Source: CBFHWU01 sp965659665 (GTDB lineage Bacteria > Bacteroidota > Bacteroidia > Flavobacteriales > Flavobacteriaceae). From it: a DNA stretch of 64,000 nucleotides. Location of the stretch: assembly GCA_965659665.1 (NCBI GenBank), contig CBFHWU010000031.1, positions 62,001 through 126,000 on the forward strand, given 5' to 3'. Below are positions 1 to 10,029 of the stretch, piece after piece (positions within the stretch are counted from its first letter, which is position 1; each line of letters begins with the position of its first letter). Made by a program: the position numbers and the translations under genes. A model generated the notes under the pieces. The model saw only the letters and a list, made by a program, of their open reading frames with translations, was not told the DNA's origin and searched no databases.

Positions 1-1
1 A

Positions 2-973
2 AATAATCTTGAAGTTTTAGCACATATTGAAACTCTTTTTGAAAAATATATTGACTTACCAATCAATGATTTGAATCGAGCTCAAGCCCTGTTACCATCC
101 AAAGCTACGTATATTAAAAATTCGTACGGAACAGCAGTTGGGATGTGGATGAAAAAGAATAAAACGGTATTCATTTCTATGCCCGGAGTTCCGTATGAGA
201 TGAAGAATATGATGGAGCATTTTATTCTACCTAAGCTTCAATCCGAATTTGATCGACCTGTTATTGTGCACAAAACCATGATGACTTATGGTTGGGGAGA
301 AAGTGTCATTGCTGAAAAAATTAAAGATTGGGAAAATAATTTACCACCACACATCAAATTGGCATATTTACCTAACTTAGGCCGTGTACGTTTGCGTCTG
401 ACGGCCAAAGGGTCATCTAAAAAACAACTCGAAAATCAAGTGATATCATTGTTCGATCAGTTATATCCATTAATTGGAGAAATTATAACAGGATTTGAAT
501 CTGATCAATTAATTGAGGCACAAATAGGGGACCTATTAAAATCAAAAGGATTATCATTTTCAACAGCCGAAAGCTGTACAGGCGGACGTATTGCCGCTTT
601 AATCAGCTCCATTTCTGGATCATCAGCATATTTTAAGGGGAGCATTATAGCCTATGATACTCAAGTAAAAATAAATCAGTTGGGAGTTTCGCCTGAACTT
701 ATCAATGCACATTCGGTAGTCAGTGCTGAGGTAGCGTTGGCTATGGCTAGAGGAGCACGAAAAGCCCTAGGTTCTGATGTTACGTTATCGACTACAGGAA
801 ATGCAGGTCCATCAAAAGGAGATTCTGAAGCTGAACTCGGAACTGTTTATATCGCTCTAATAACTCCTCACTCCGAAGAGGTTTTTCCCTGTAACTTCGG
901 AAAGCACAGGGAAAAAACACTACAGAAAACGGTGAATAAATCTCTTGAGGTATTGTTAAAGTGTGTAAAGTAG
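2..973 (+). CDS. cinA: CinA-family protein, 5' end outside window
   Basis: The reading frame is open from the window edge, so the true start lies upstream. What remains is the end of the N-terminal molybdopterin-binding-like (COG1058) domain, with the PGVPYEM motif near nt 184-204, followed by the C-terminal PncC domain. The PncC hallmark TAESCTGG is encoded at about nt 563-586 and TTGNAGP follows near nt 790-810. PncC deamidates nicotinamide mononucleotide and so recycles NAD breakdown products; the N-terminal domain of some homologues hydrolyses ADP-ribose. The gene converges on the next one with a 29-bp gap. Family assignment is secure; whether both activities exist here is inferred from the family. 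Confidence 0.93.
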   Translation, partial: NNLEVLAHIETLFEKYIDLPINDLNRAQALLPSKATYIKNSYGTAVGMWMKKNKTVFISMPGVPYEMKNMMEHFILPKLQSEFDRPVIVHKTMMTYGWGESVIAEKIKDWENNLPPHIKLAYLPNLGRVRLRLTAKGSSKKQLENQVISLFDQLYPLIGEIITGFESDQLIEAQIGDLLKSKGLSFSTAESCTGGRIAALISSISGSSAYFKGSIIAYDTQVKINQLGVSPELINAHSVVSAEVALAMARGARKALGSDVTLSTTGNAGPSKGDSEAELGTVYIALITPHSEEVFPCNFGKHREKTLQKTVNKSLEVLLKCVK

Positions 974-1002
974 TTCCTCTTAGAAATTTTACTCACTATG
1001 GC

Positions 1003-2379
1003 TCATTCTTTTAAAAACAATTTTTTAGTTCCAATAACTTCGCCAGATTCTCTTTGAATATGAACAAAAAATAAAGTACCATTATTTTTCAAGTAAGAGA
1101 TATCAAATTTCCTTTCTTTTGTATTAGGGAAAGAACTCATCAATGCTCCTGTGACATTGAATATTTTTAAATGGATTGCTCCTTGATATTCGATGTCTAG
1201 ATTAAACGTATTGGAGGTCGGATTGGGATAAATCATACTTAAAGATTGACTGAATGCCTCATTTTCTACCCCCATAGTATTATTTTCAATATGAATTGAC
1301 TCCACAACAATTCCGTCTGCTGAATTATCTCCTTGGTGGCGAATCGCAATTCTGCACGAAGTCTCTCCTGATGGTAAATGTGAAGAATCAAGGGTTATTA
1401 CTCTGGACACTGGACTTCCACCACTATCTGGATCTTCACGTAATAAAAGAACATTGAAATCACCAACTTCGGTAGCATCACCATCTCCAGATGTTGGTAA
1501 AGTTGATGATGCTCCAGAAGTACTTAATCGTAATTCCGCAAAACTAGGACCAATGTCGTAAAAAACAAAAGTAATTTCATCCCCAACATTTAAATCCACA
1601 ATGGGGCTAACCATCCAATCACTTACAGCGGTAGCTCCACCCGTGCCGCCATGAGAGGTCCAACGAGATTCGGCACCAGAACCTGCAGCTGAAAATGAGT
1701 TTACTGCAACAGGTTCACTATCGTCTATTCGAGTCCAATCCGAAGGGATACCATCACCATTCGATCTAAAATCAACATCAAGTATAGGTGGATCCACCAT
1801 TCGTGTAATATCAAGATATCCTACATCTAAAAAATCAGCATTATTCGTATTGTCAAAATGACGTATGGCTATTTTAAAATCGGTTGTTCCTGATGGAATG
1901 TCACTTTCAGGAATATTAGTGGTGAAGATGTGCCATTGACCATTATTTGGAAAATTATCATCAGGATCTCCAGTAAAAAGAACTGTTGTAAAGTCTCCAA
2001 CGTCTGTTGTTGCGTTACCGTTATCAGGCGTTGGATTTGTTGACGTGGCTCCATCAGAACTAAGTCGAACCTCTACACTTGAAGACCATCCGTTGGATCC
2101 AGCAACTTGAAATTCAATTTGATCATTTGCCTGAAGCAGAAGTACTGGACTAATTATCCAATCACTGATAGTGGGTGACCCTGAAGAATATCTAGATCTC
2201 AATCCCCAAGTTTCCGCACTAAAGGCAGTCACATCTGTTGATGGTTCGCTATCATTAACGGAGGTCCACCCTTCAAATCCATTTGCAAAATTGTATGATG
2301 CAACTGACTCAGTTGTTTGCGCGATTAGGATTTCTGGGGTAAAAGCTAATAAAATTGAAATAATAAATAGGTGTTTCAT
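1003..2379 (-). CDS. T9SS-secreted protein with two choice-of-anchor J domains
   Basis: I chose the ATG at 2379 because it begins a clear signal peptide (MKHLFIISILLAF, ending near IAQ); the upstream in-frame extension looks like untranslated leader. The 458-residue product has two similar domains of about 170 residues. Each contains a SDW(I/M)(I/V)SP strand, a (V/A)E(V/L)RLS strand, a VGDF(T/N) strand and an (K/R)IAIRH strand, which is the choice-of-anchor J (MAM-like beta-sandwich) pattern. The last 75 residues, from IYPNPTSNTF to the end KKLFLKE, form a type A T9SS sorting domain. The protein is therefore expected to be exported and attached or released at the cell surface. It is the last gene of the minus-strand SusCD locus, separated from it by 529 bp. 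Binding target unknown. Confidence 0.85.
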   Translation of the reverse strand: MKHLFIISILLAFTPEILIAQTTESVASYNFANGFEGWTSVNDSEPSTDVTAFSAETWGLRSRYSSGSPTISDWIISPVLLLQANDQIEFQVAGSNGWSSSVEVRLSSDGATSTNPTPDNGNATTDVGDFTTVLFTGDPDDNFPNNGQWHIFTTNIPESDIPSGTTDFKIAIRHFDNTNNADFLDVGYLDITRMVDPPILDVDFRSNGDGIPSDWTRIDDSEPVAVNSFSAAGSGAESRWTSHGGTGGATAVSDWMVSPIVDLNVGDEITFVFYDIGPSFAELRLSTSGASSTLPTSGDGDATEVGDFNVLLLREDPDSGGSPVSRVITLDSSHLPSGETSCRIAIRHQGDNSADGIVVESIHIENNTMGVENEAFSQSLSMIYPNPTSNTFNLDIEYQGAIHLKIFNVTGALMSSFPNTKERKFDISYLKNNGTLFFVHIQRESGEVIGTKKLFLKE

Positions 2380-2908
2380 GATATAATGTTTAGGGTTTTG
2401 ATATGGAAAAAATAAAAGAACTCGTACTTCAAAGCTGTAAAGTGTAGAGAGTAAAGACAAGCACATTATTATCCTATTGGGTTCCTTTCTTATCTTAAAT
2501 GGATGGAGGGTGGTGTAAAATCAGTATTACCAATCAAATTTTAAAAGAGTACCTTTTTTAATCAATTTAACATGCATGTAATTGGATGTAATGATCTTTA
2601 AATATTAGATTTGATTTAAGACATTAGAGATTGTGAGCATATCAAATTATTCCGGTACAGTTTACAATTTATTATTAGGAATTACATCATTGAGTGTTTA
2701 AGTCTGTTTTACTCTGATGTGGTCTCTGAGCCTTTCACTTTTTGGATGGGTTCTGTATTTCCATTATTTTTATCAATACGGCCCAATCATCTGAACGCTA
2801 CTTAATAACAGAGGTATCAATCCCTTACTTATTCTACCATCTAATATAAACTTGTTTTTTTTGGATGCTTTTTTTGGCAAAATGTTGTGAGCATTTTAGT
2901 CGTTTAAA
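2380..2908. other. Intergenic gap of 529 bp
   Basis: No open frame with coding character was found on either strand. It lies between the DUF4302 lipoprotein gene and the T9SS protein gene, both on the minus strand. I looked for an exact TAnnTTTG element on the minus strand and found none, nor a clear hairpin-plus-T-run terminator. The stretch presumably holds the promoter of the T9SS gene. Confidence 0.5.
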
Positions 2909-4348
2909 CTATTCACAGATGTTACTAAAATGAGTAATTTGATCTACCCATATTAGGTTACCATTGATATTAGCATCGCTAATCCGGTGGCGAAAAGCAA
3001 TTCGTGATGAAACAGGCGAAGTAGTAAGATTACTTATATTTACCGTAGTCCACGTCCACTGAGTTGGAAAAGTATTGGTCATTTCATTTGGATTTAAATC
3101 GAGTAAAACGGTTTGAAAATCACCAACGTCTTGGGAGTCGTTGAGTTGAGGTAGTATGGAATTCTCTCCATTTGTACTTAAACGAACTTCCAATCGATCG
3201 GCGTACGTATTTTGGTCAGCCCCTAACACCCAAAAACCAATGACATCATTGTTTTTTAGTTCAATCACTGGAGAAATTAACCAATTACTCACCTGACTTC
3301 CTAAGCTGCCACTGGCGGCGTTATAGGAGCTTGTTGTTGTTCCGCCATAATCATTAGTCCATCTAAAAAAGTCAGTGCCGATGGGAAAGCTTGCATTTAC
3401 AGTATCCCAGTCAGTGGGGATCACAGAAGTAAAGGGCTCGGAAAACAATGTAGATAACACAATACAACTATTAGAGCTAGGACTTTCTTCGTATGAAATA
3501 ATAGTGGTATATCCGCCATCATTAGAAGTGAGGGAATTAGATTGGGCGTTGAAGTTAAAAGATTGAATTTCTTTCTCACCAAAAATAAATGGTTCGACCA
3601 AGGTCAATCCTTGTTCAGTGAGGTCAAATGCCAGTTCAATATTTTGTTGTTCATTATTGTTGTCTAAATAACATACTGTCCCTGTTCTTAACCCTTTATC
3701 GCCGACAAAGGAGCCGTCAAATAATATTTGATTATTAGCATCGACGACTTTAAAAATTCTAAAACAATAAGGTGGACTAAAATCATTTTCTAGTGCTTTG
3801 ACGTAAGTTTGAAAATTTTTAATTCGTTCTTTATCTTCAATATTTGCAGGTGTCAAGGTTAGTATTGTTGATTGAATGCCGTCAGCATCTGTTTTACTTT
3901 TTAATATAATTTCATCTGGTTGAACAGATATAAAATTAAATTCAAACTCTCCTTTCAATTCAAATTGATTAGCTTCAAACAGAAAATGAAAAGCAGAATA
4001 CGATTCAATTACAAGTTCAGGAAGTTGAGATTTTGAGACTCGGTAAGTAGTGGGTAAATCTACTTCGCCAGCATTAATATCGGAAATAATTTCTAGGCTC
4101 AAATCAGGATTAAATTGTAGATAGATGTTATGCTCTAAAGCTTCAGCATTTGGCTGGTAACTCAATTTCCAACCTTGTGGCGCTGACTGCAATGTTTCAA
4201 TATAATGTTTTAATTGAACGTTAACTCGCTCACCAATTGGTGTTGAAAACACATCATCATCTTCCTTGGCATCCTCACACCCAAAAAAAACTACAGCGAT
4301 AAGTACAGTAACAATAAAAGGGTTGATGTTTTTAATTAAATATTTCAT
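2909..4348 (-). CDS. DUF4302-like lipoprotein with C-terminal choice-of-anchor J domain
   Basis: A 479-residue lipoprotein. The hydrophobic leader ends at Cys24, followed by EDAKEDDD, an acidic stretch that resembles the Bacteroidota lipoprotein export signal for surface display. Residues about 40-290 match my recollection of the DUF4302 family (APQGWKLSYQP near the start, GEFEFNF in the middle), which is found beside SusCD pairs. Residues about 300-479 form a choice-of-anchor J domain related to the two in the T9SS protein downstream (NWLISPVIEL, LEVRLSTNG, DVGDFQTVLL, SRIAFRH). Its ATG overlaps the stop of the upstream metallohydrolase gene by 4 bp, so the two are translationally coupled. 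Role: probably substrate capture at the surface, by context only. Confidence 0.75.
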   Translation of the reverse strand: MKYLIKNINPFIVTVLIAVVFFGCEDAKEDDDVFSTPIGERVNVQLKHYIETLQSAPQGWKLSYQPNAEALEHNIYLQFNPDLSLEIISDINAGEVDLPTTYRVSKSQLPELVIESYSAFHFLFEANQFELKGEFEFNFISVQPDEIILKSKTDADGIQSTILTLTPANIEDKERIKNFQTYVKALENDFSPPYCFRIFKVVDANNQILFDGSFVGDKGLRTGTVCYLDNNNEQQNIELAFDLTEQGLTLVEPFIFGEKEIQSFNFNAQSNSLTSNDGGYTTIISYEESPSSNSCIVLSTLFSEPFTSVIPTDWDTVNASFPIGTDFFRWTNDYGGTTTSSYNAASGSLGSQVSNWLISPVIELKNNDVIGFWVLGADQNTYADRLEVRLSTNGENSILPQLNDSQDVGDFQTVLLDLNPNEMTNTFPTQWTWTTVNISNLTTSPVSSRIAFRHRISDANINGNLIWVDQITHFSNICE

Positions 4349-5229
4349 TGTGTATTTTCTAAAAATTTATCTCTGACCTTAAGCAAATCTATTCCAGCAA
4401 TATTATTAAAATACTCTATTACTTCTTTATACTTTTGCTCGATGCGTCTTTTACCTTCTTTGGTATTGATACAGAATTCATATTGTGAATCAATAGGACA
4501 ACTTAGGGTATCATCAAAAAAATTGTCTTTGAAATCTTCCTCACTGTTGGTAATAATATAAGCAACCAATTCGGCGAAATCCTCTGATACCGCTGAGGTT
4601 CCATAGGGAGATACCATGCCTCTGATGATCGCATCTGCAGGGCTAAGGTTAGACCAAGAACCAGGGGAAGTATAATCTGTTCCTGATAAGGCATAAAAAT
4701 TGGTGTAATCAAACCCTAAATTTTGATCTACAATATGTGCAAATTCATGGGTTAGCGTTCTAAAAAGTCTTTTGATCCATTCTTTATCTTCTAAATTAAA
4801 ATTATTTACTTCTGTTACCGTCACTCGAACTCCAGCTTCAGCCACGCCCAATACAATGGTTCCATCGTCATTAAAAAAAGCACTTCCTACCAAGACCAAC
4901 TCAGAAGGAAAATAACGTTTAATGAAACTATCATCTCCATCTGCGCCATAAATAAAAGGTTCGATCCATGCCTTTACAATAAGATCGGCCATGGGCTTTA
5001 CAAATTCGGTTTTTACTGGAACGGCTTTATAGGCATTTGGAATATATCCTTCCGCATACTTATATATGATTCTTGTATTGTAAGGCTCAAAAAGTTCATT
5101 GAGGTAGGCATCAATCTCATTTTCAACATAAAATTCCTCGTCATTTAATGAAATGGGGTCTTTCAGAGATTCTTCTTCGTTACATGAAGTGATAAAAAGA
5201 ATGGATAAAATTAAAATGATCTTTTTCAT
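4345..5229 (-). CDS. SusCD-associated zinc metallohydrolase lipoprotein
   Basis: A 294-residue lipoprotein: signal peptide, lipid Cys16, then the acidic stretch NEEE, consistent with surface export. It has an HEFAH zinc-binding motif (HExxH) at residues 161-165 and a downstream SEDFAE segment (Glu217 and Glu220) that could provide the third ligand, as in gluzincin-type peptidases. This matches the substrate-import-associated zinc metallohydrolase family that sits with SusCD pairs. It starts 11 bp after the SusD stop and overlaps the DUF4302 gene by 4 bp, so it is part of the same operon. Peptide cleavage at the surface before uptake is a reasonable inference, strengthened by the hydroxyproline enzymes upstream; the substrate is not shown by the sequence. 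Confidence 0.85.
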   Translation of the reverse strand: MKKIILILSILFITSCNEEESLKDPISLNDEEFYVENEIDAYLNELFEPYNTRIIYKYAEGYIPNAYKAVPVKTEFVKPMADLIVKAWIEPFIYGADGDDSFIKRYFPSELVLVGSAFFNDDGTIVLGVAEAGVRVTVTEVNNFNLEDKEWIKRLFRTLTHEFAHIVDQNLGFDYTNFYALSGTDYTSPGSWSNLSPADAIIRGMVSPYGTSAVSEDFAELVAYIITNSEEDFKDNFFDDTLSCPIDSQYEFCINTKEGKRRIEQKYKEVIEYFNNIAGIDLLKVRDKFLENTQ

Positions 5230-5240
5230 AACTAGAAATT

Positions 5241-6710
5241 TTAACGTGGATTTGGAGTCATTCCAGCACTTATTGCAGCTTGTGGAATTTGTATTTGTCT
5301 TCTTGGATCATCAGCAGGTAAAATAAAAGTGTCAACTAATTGTTGTGAGTTGAAATCATAAAATTCATGAACGACTGGAATATGATGTCTTTTTATATCA
5401 AACCATCTCATTCCATACATAAAAAATTCTTTATTGCGTTCATCAAGCAATGTTGACAATAAGGCGAGTTCATCAGTTGGTTGATTGTAATAGAGTTTGA
5501 GTGTCTCTAAGTTGTCAGAATAAACATTTCCGTAGTATCGCTTTTCAGCTAAATAATTTAGATATTCAATAGATTTATCTATGTTTCCTTGACCTAAATA
5601 TGCTTCTGCAACATTGAGAACAACCTCTTCACCTGTAATCAGAAGGGCTAGTTTGTAGCCAAGTCCAGTTTCTGAGGACAGGGTTTCCTTAAAAAAATAT
5701 TCATTAAAACGAGGCAAATCAGCACCACCGTTGGCTAGGCTCCAAACACCTGCTTCATTTACTCGAGAATCTCCTAGACTAGAGTTTGGATTAATTGGAC
5801 CTCTATATAGGGCATTTAATTCATTTCGATTGAGTCGATATCCATAGGAACTTCTTTGAAACCAGCTAAAGGTTTCCGACATTAATATGTTTGCTTCTAT
5901 GGAGGGTTTTCCATAAGCTTCTCGAAGTGTATTGTATTCGGAGATTACATCATATACACGTTCTAAGTTTCGGATGTAAAGAGAGGGGTCATTTTCGATC
6001 AGTTCTAATCCATATTTGATACAATTTTCGTAATCTTGCTTAAACAAATAGAATCTAGTAGCAAAGGCTAAAGCTGCTTTTTGATTAAACCGGAACTTGG
6101 TTGTTCCTTCAAAAAATTCATCATTGATATGGGGTAATGCTTCAGTCAGATCTCGTTCAATTAAAGTATAAACTTCTTCAACAGTATTCCTTTGGTATTG
6201 TGTCACGAAAACCTTTTCGGGTTTTACCACATAGGGAACACCTAAATCATTACTCGCTGTTGATTCATTGAAGTGTTTACCAAACACATTAACTAACATA
6301 AAATGATGATAGGCTCGCCATAAAAGGGCCTCACTTTTAATGGCATTTTTTAGGTCACTATCCTCAAAATTTTCTAAGGCTTCCAAGGCATGATTTGAAG
6401 AAGCAATTCCAGCATAAGCACTGTTCCAAAAATAGGTGGGACTATCTTGCCAAACATGGTCGGTATCTTGCCAACGATAGTAATCGTCATCATAATTACG
6501 AATCCATATTTGGCCAGGTATTTGTGTGGATGCTAAATCAGTATACCAGTCTGTAAATGCGTGACTTGCATAAGGGTATGAAGCTCCACTTAACTCAGAT
6601 ATTTTGTCTAAACTATTCAACTCAATTCGATCATCGGGTTGTTCCTCTAGGAAGTCATCACAAGAAATCATTAAAACAAAAACCAATAAATAATAGCTCA
6701 AAAGTTTCAT
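5241..6710 (-). CDS. susD: RagB/SusD family outer-membrane lipoprotein
   Basis: A 489-residue SusD-family lipoprotein. The signal peptide ends at Cys17, followed by DDFLEEQPDD, both the typical SusD N-terminus and an acidic surface-export signal. Features of the family include the N-terminal helical (TPR-like) part with ALLWRAYHHFMLVNVFG near residue 130, and the C-terminal ERNKEFFMYGMRWFDIKRH motif. SusD proteins cap the SusC channel and bind substrate at the surface. The gene begins 4 bp after the SusC stop. susD here denotes the family, not starch specificity; RagB-type members take up peptides, which would suit the neighbouring metallohydrolase and hydroxyproline enzymes. Confidence 0.95.
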   Translation of the reverse strand: MKLLSYYLLVFVLMISCDDFLEEQPDDRIELNSLDKISELSGASYPYASHAFTDWYTDLASTQIPGQIWIRNYDDDYYRWQDTDHVWQDSPTYFWNSAYAGIASSNHALEALENFEDSDLKNAIKSEALLWRAYHHFMLVNVFGKHFNESTASNDLGVPYVVKPEKVFVTQYQRNTVEEVYTLIERDLTEALPHINDEFFEGTTKFRFNQKAALAFATRFYLFKQDYENCIKYGLELIENDPSLYIRNLERVYDVISEYNTLREAYGKPSIEANILMSETFSWFQRSSYGYRLNRNELNALYRGPINPNSSLGDSRVNEAGVWSLANGGADLPRFNEYFFKETLSSETGLGYKLALLITGEEVVLNVAEAYLGQGNIDKSIEYLNYLAEKRYYGNVYSDNLETLKLYYNQPTDELALLSTLLDERNKEFFMYGMRWFDIKRHHIPVVHEFYDFNSQQLVDTFILPADDPRRQIQIPQAAISAGMTPNPR

Positions 6711-6714
6711 AGGT

Positions 6715-9700
6715 TTAAAAATTTGTGTTTAAAGAAAAAGTAATGACTTTGGATAATGGAAGTGCGACACCACCTGAATTAAAAAACTCAGGATCCTGTC
6801 CTTTCAATTTATCATCGCTAAAGAGTAATGCTAAGTTTTCAGCCAATACTTTCAGTTGCAATGAACGAAGCCCAAGTTTTGAAAATATTGGTTTGGGAAC
6901 ATCATAGGACAAAGAAACAGCTCTCAACCGAACATAGCTTCCATCAGCAATAAATAAATCACTGAGATTATACAGATTGTAGGTATTTCCATTATACTTA
7001 ATTAGGGAATCAAAATCTAAAATTGAAGGAATAGTAGTATATTCTTCATCTCCTGGAAGGGCCCATCTATTTTTGAGTTCCCCTGGTAAGGAACTGAAGT
7101 CGTTATAAACACTTTGATAGTTTCGATCAAGACGAATTTTATAATCAAACTTAAAGGACAAATTAGCTTGAAAAGAAAAATTCTTATACTTAAATGTTGT
7201 AAAAAAACCACCAACTCCGCTTGGTGTTGAGGTTCCTTCATATTTTAAAACTTTTTCAAGATGATCATTTCTTTGAATATCTATTTCGGTTACTACTCTA
7301 GTATTTCCTTCACCATCAGGAATATAAAAAGTAGGAATGCCCGTTTCATTTAGTCCTGCAAATCTCACGGAATACAAACTGTTTATTGATCTACCCAAAA
7401 TAGGTGTCCCCGTTTTACTTAAAGCGTCAAAATAATTAGGTTCACTTCTTAAGTCAGTAATTTTTTCGGTATGATATCCAATATTGAGCGAGGTTGTCCA
7501 GGAGAAAGAGGGTGTTTTTATATTTTTAGTTGTCATTGAAAATTCAAATCCATTAATATCCATTGCGGCATAATTTCCCCATTTGAATGTTTCCCCACCG
7601 ACACCGTGGGTTCTAATAACCCCAATCAAGTCAGAAGCATTACGACGATAATATCCCAACTCTCCTGAAATTCGTGAATGAATCATTCCGAATTCTAAGC
7701 CTAAACTAAATTCACGTAATTTTTCAAATGTTAAATCTTCATTTTCTAAATCTTGTATAAAAATTAAAGTTTCACGGTCGTAAGGGCGAAGAGGTGGTTC
7801 TGCCTGAAGGTTTAGCGTTGCACTAGTTAAAGGTCCACGACCCCCAGTTAGTCCATAAGTTAATTTGAGTTTTAATAAGTTAACCCATTTGTGGTTATGT
7901 AAAAAATCGGAGTTATGCATATTCCATCCACCACTAATGTTCCAAGTGGTAAGATATCGGGCATCCCTTGAGTCACCCAATAAATTTGAACCATCATAGC
8001 GGAAGGTAGCATTAGCGAAATAATTTTCTTTATGGGCAAAACTTATTTTAGAGAAGAATCCAGCAAATCTTTCATTAAAATTGGATAACGAAAAATACTG
8101 TTCACCCTCAAGAACTTGCTGGCGTATGATATCGGGATTCACATTGGTAATAAAACCTCGGTCATATGAAATTCCAAACCCGTCATATCGTTTATTTTTT
8201 CTTTTACTTTGACGAATTTCTTGACCCAATAATATGTCAAGAGTATTATCTTGATTAAGGCGTGGCTTCCAGTTTACACTGTTACGAATGTAGAAATAGT
8301 TTAATTGATTTTCTTCAAATATATTTAACCCTCCCTCAGGAAGAACACTGTAGGGTAACTCTTCAGGGTGGTCAGGGTCATTAAATAAAAAAGGATTTAA
8401 AAGTAATATTTCGGGATCATCGGCTCGATATGCCATTGCTTGGTTTGACGTATCTTTAATAATATGTTCTTGCTGGGTGATTGCTCTTCGAAAATTAAAA
8501 GTTGATGAAATTCGCAAATTAGAAGTTATTCGTCGTGTAAAATCCCCTTGAAATGAAATATCAGAGACGTCAATATCGATATAATTTTTATTTAGTTCAT
8601 CGATAATATTAAAAGGAGAAAAGTTTCGCCTAAAAAACTCAAGATTTCCATTTTCGTCATAAGGGGTCATGCTACGGCTGGTATTTAGAGCAAAGCTGTA
8701 GGGGTTGATATCGAATTCTCTAGAAAATTCCCCTGTAATTCTGTTTAAAGATCTGTTGTTGCTTCCTGCAACTCGTTGGTCTCTAATGCTTGCTTCAATT
8801 TTTACGTTCAATGATGTTTTTTCATTAAAACGATACGTGCTACTCAACTTTGCATTATAGCGCTCAACTTGGTCAGCTATAGTTTGACCTGGGTCTGATA
8901 GGTAACCAAGTGAAAAAAAGTAATTTGTCTTTTCGCTGCCTCCTGAAAAAGATAAAGTGTGTTGTTGTTGAAAAGAAAATGATTTGAATAAAACATCAAA
9001 CCAGTCGGTATTCGCGAGTTGATACCTTCTTAAAAAGTTATCATTGATGCCATTTCCAGATCCCCAGGGAATACGTTTTTCATTGATTTCGTTAAACATT
9101 TTTCCAATAACTCCATATGTAGGAGCAATAACGGGAGAGGCTGTATTAATCAAGAATTTATCTACCATTTCTTTATAAACCGACATTTCTTCTTGAGAGT
9201 TTAATATGTCAAATTGATTATAATTGGGTCGTATTCTTCCTGTGAGAGTAGAGGTATAACTTGATTTTAAATCTCCAAAGCTCCCTTTTTTGGTCGTAAT
9301 AATGATCACGCCATTTTTTGCTCTTGCTCCATAAAGCGCTGTTCCAGATGCATCTTTCAATATCTCAAATGATTCTACATCATCTGGGTTGAGTCCTGCT
9401 ACTGCTGAACCAATTAGCGAATTGACATCTCCAGAAGCTAAATCTCCTTGATCTAACTCAACATTATCTTCTAATACCACTCCATCTACTACCCAAAGAG
9501 GATTATTATTTCCATTAATTGAGGTATTTCCACGAATTGTGATTTGTGGGGATGCTCCAAAAGCCCCAGAAACATTAGCGACTACAACTCCAGCGTCTTT
9601 ACCTTCTAGCATTCTACTGGCATCGCTTATCCCTTCAATGCGTTCTCTTTGTAGATCTACCTTAGTCGAAACGCCTGTAAATAATGTTTTGCTAATGTCT

Positions 9701-10029
9701 TCGTAGCCTGTTACTATCACTTCTTTGAGTCGAGACACATCCTCTTGCAAAGCAACATTAATTTGTTTTTGACCGCTAAATGGTATTTCAATGGTCTTGA
9801 ATCCAATGAAAGAAAAAACTAAAGTATCATTTATTTGAACTCCCGTAAGGGTGTAATTCCCGTCATAGTCAGTTTGTGCTCCTTGCAGTGTATTTTTAAT
9901 AAATACACTTGCTCCCAATACGGGTTCCCCTGTATCTTGGGTCGATACAACTCCATTGATTGTTTGTTGGGCAACAACAAAAAACCCTGTTAGCAAAAGA
10001 AAGGTCAAGATAATCACATTTGATTTCAT
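6715..10029 (-). CDS. susC: SusC/RagA family TonB-linked outer-membrane transporter
   Basis: A 1104-residue TonB-dependent transporter. A signal peptide (about residues 1-20) is followed by a carboxypeptidase-regulatory-like domain (about 22-95, with GASVFIKNT and TDYDGNYTL), a TonB-box-like segment (LKEVIVTGY, 101-109), and a plug with the SusC signature DASGTALYGARAKNGVIIIT (226-245). The rest is the beta-barrel, ending in an aromatic residue (SLNTNF). It forms the pump-plus-lid complex with the adjacent SusD protein. Length and motifs are complete. It opens the uptake half of the locus, 158 bp downstream of the araC-type gene, and its leader carries an unusual G-rich repeat on the template strand. 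Substrate is not visible in the sequence. Confidence 0.96.
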   Translation of the reverse strand: MKSNVIILTFLLLTGFFVVAQQTINGVVSTQDTGEPVLGASVFIKNTLQGAQTDYDGNYTLTGVQINDTLVFSFIGFKTIEIPFSGQKQINVALQEDVSRLKEVIVTGYEDISKTLFTGVSTKVDLQRERIEGISDASRMLEGKDAGVVVANVSGAFGASPQITIRGNTSINGNNNPLWVVDGVVLEDNVELDQGDLASGDVNSLIGSAVAGLNPDDVESFEILKDASGTALYGARAKNGVIIITTKKGSFGDLKSSYTSTLTGRIRPNYNQFDILNSQEEMSVYKEMVDKFLINTASPVIAPTYGVIGKMFNEINEKRIPWGSGNGINDNFLRRYQLANTDWFDVLFKSFSFQQQHTLSFSGGSEKTNYFFSLGYLSDPGQTIADQVERYNAKLSSTYRFNEKTSLNVKIEASIRDQRVAGSNNRSLNRITGEFSREFDINPYSFALNTSRSMTPYDENGNLEFFRRNFSPFNIIDELNKNYIDIDVSDISFQGDFTRRITSNLRISSTFNFRRAITQQEHIIKDTSNQAMAYRADDPEILLLNPFLFNDPDHPEELPYSVLPEGGLNIFEENQLNYFYIRNSVNWKPRLNQDNTLDILLGQEIRQSKRKNKRYDGFGISYDRGFITNVNPDIIRQQVLEGEQYFSLSNFNERFAGFFSKISFAHKENYFANATFRYDGSNLLGDSRDARYLTTWNISGGWNMHNSDFLHNHKWVNLLKLKLTYGLTGGRGPLTSATLNLQAEPPLRPYDRETLIFIQDLENEDLTFEKLREFSLGLEFGMIHSRISGELGYYRRNASDLIGVIRTHGVGGETFKWGNYAAMDINGFEFSMTTKNIKTPSFSWTTSLNIGYHTEKITDLRSEPNYFDALSKTGTPILGRSINSLYSVRFAGLNETGIPTFYIPDGEGNTRVVTEIDIQRNDHLEKVLKYEGTSTPSGVGGFFTTFKYKNFSFQANLSFKFDYKIRLDRNYQSVYNDFSSLPGELKNRWALPGDEEYTTIPSILDFDSLIKYNGNTYNLYNLSDLFIADGSYVRLRAVSLSYDVPKPIFSKLGLRSLQLKVLAENLALLFSDDKLKGQDPEFFNSGGVALPLSKVITFSLNTNF

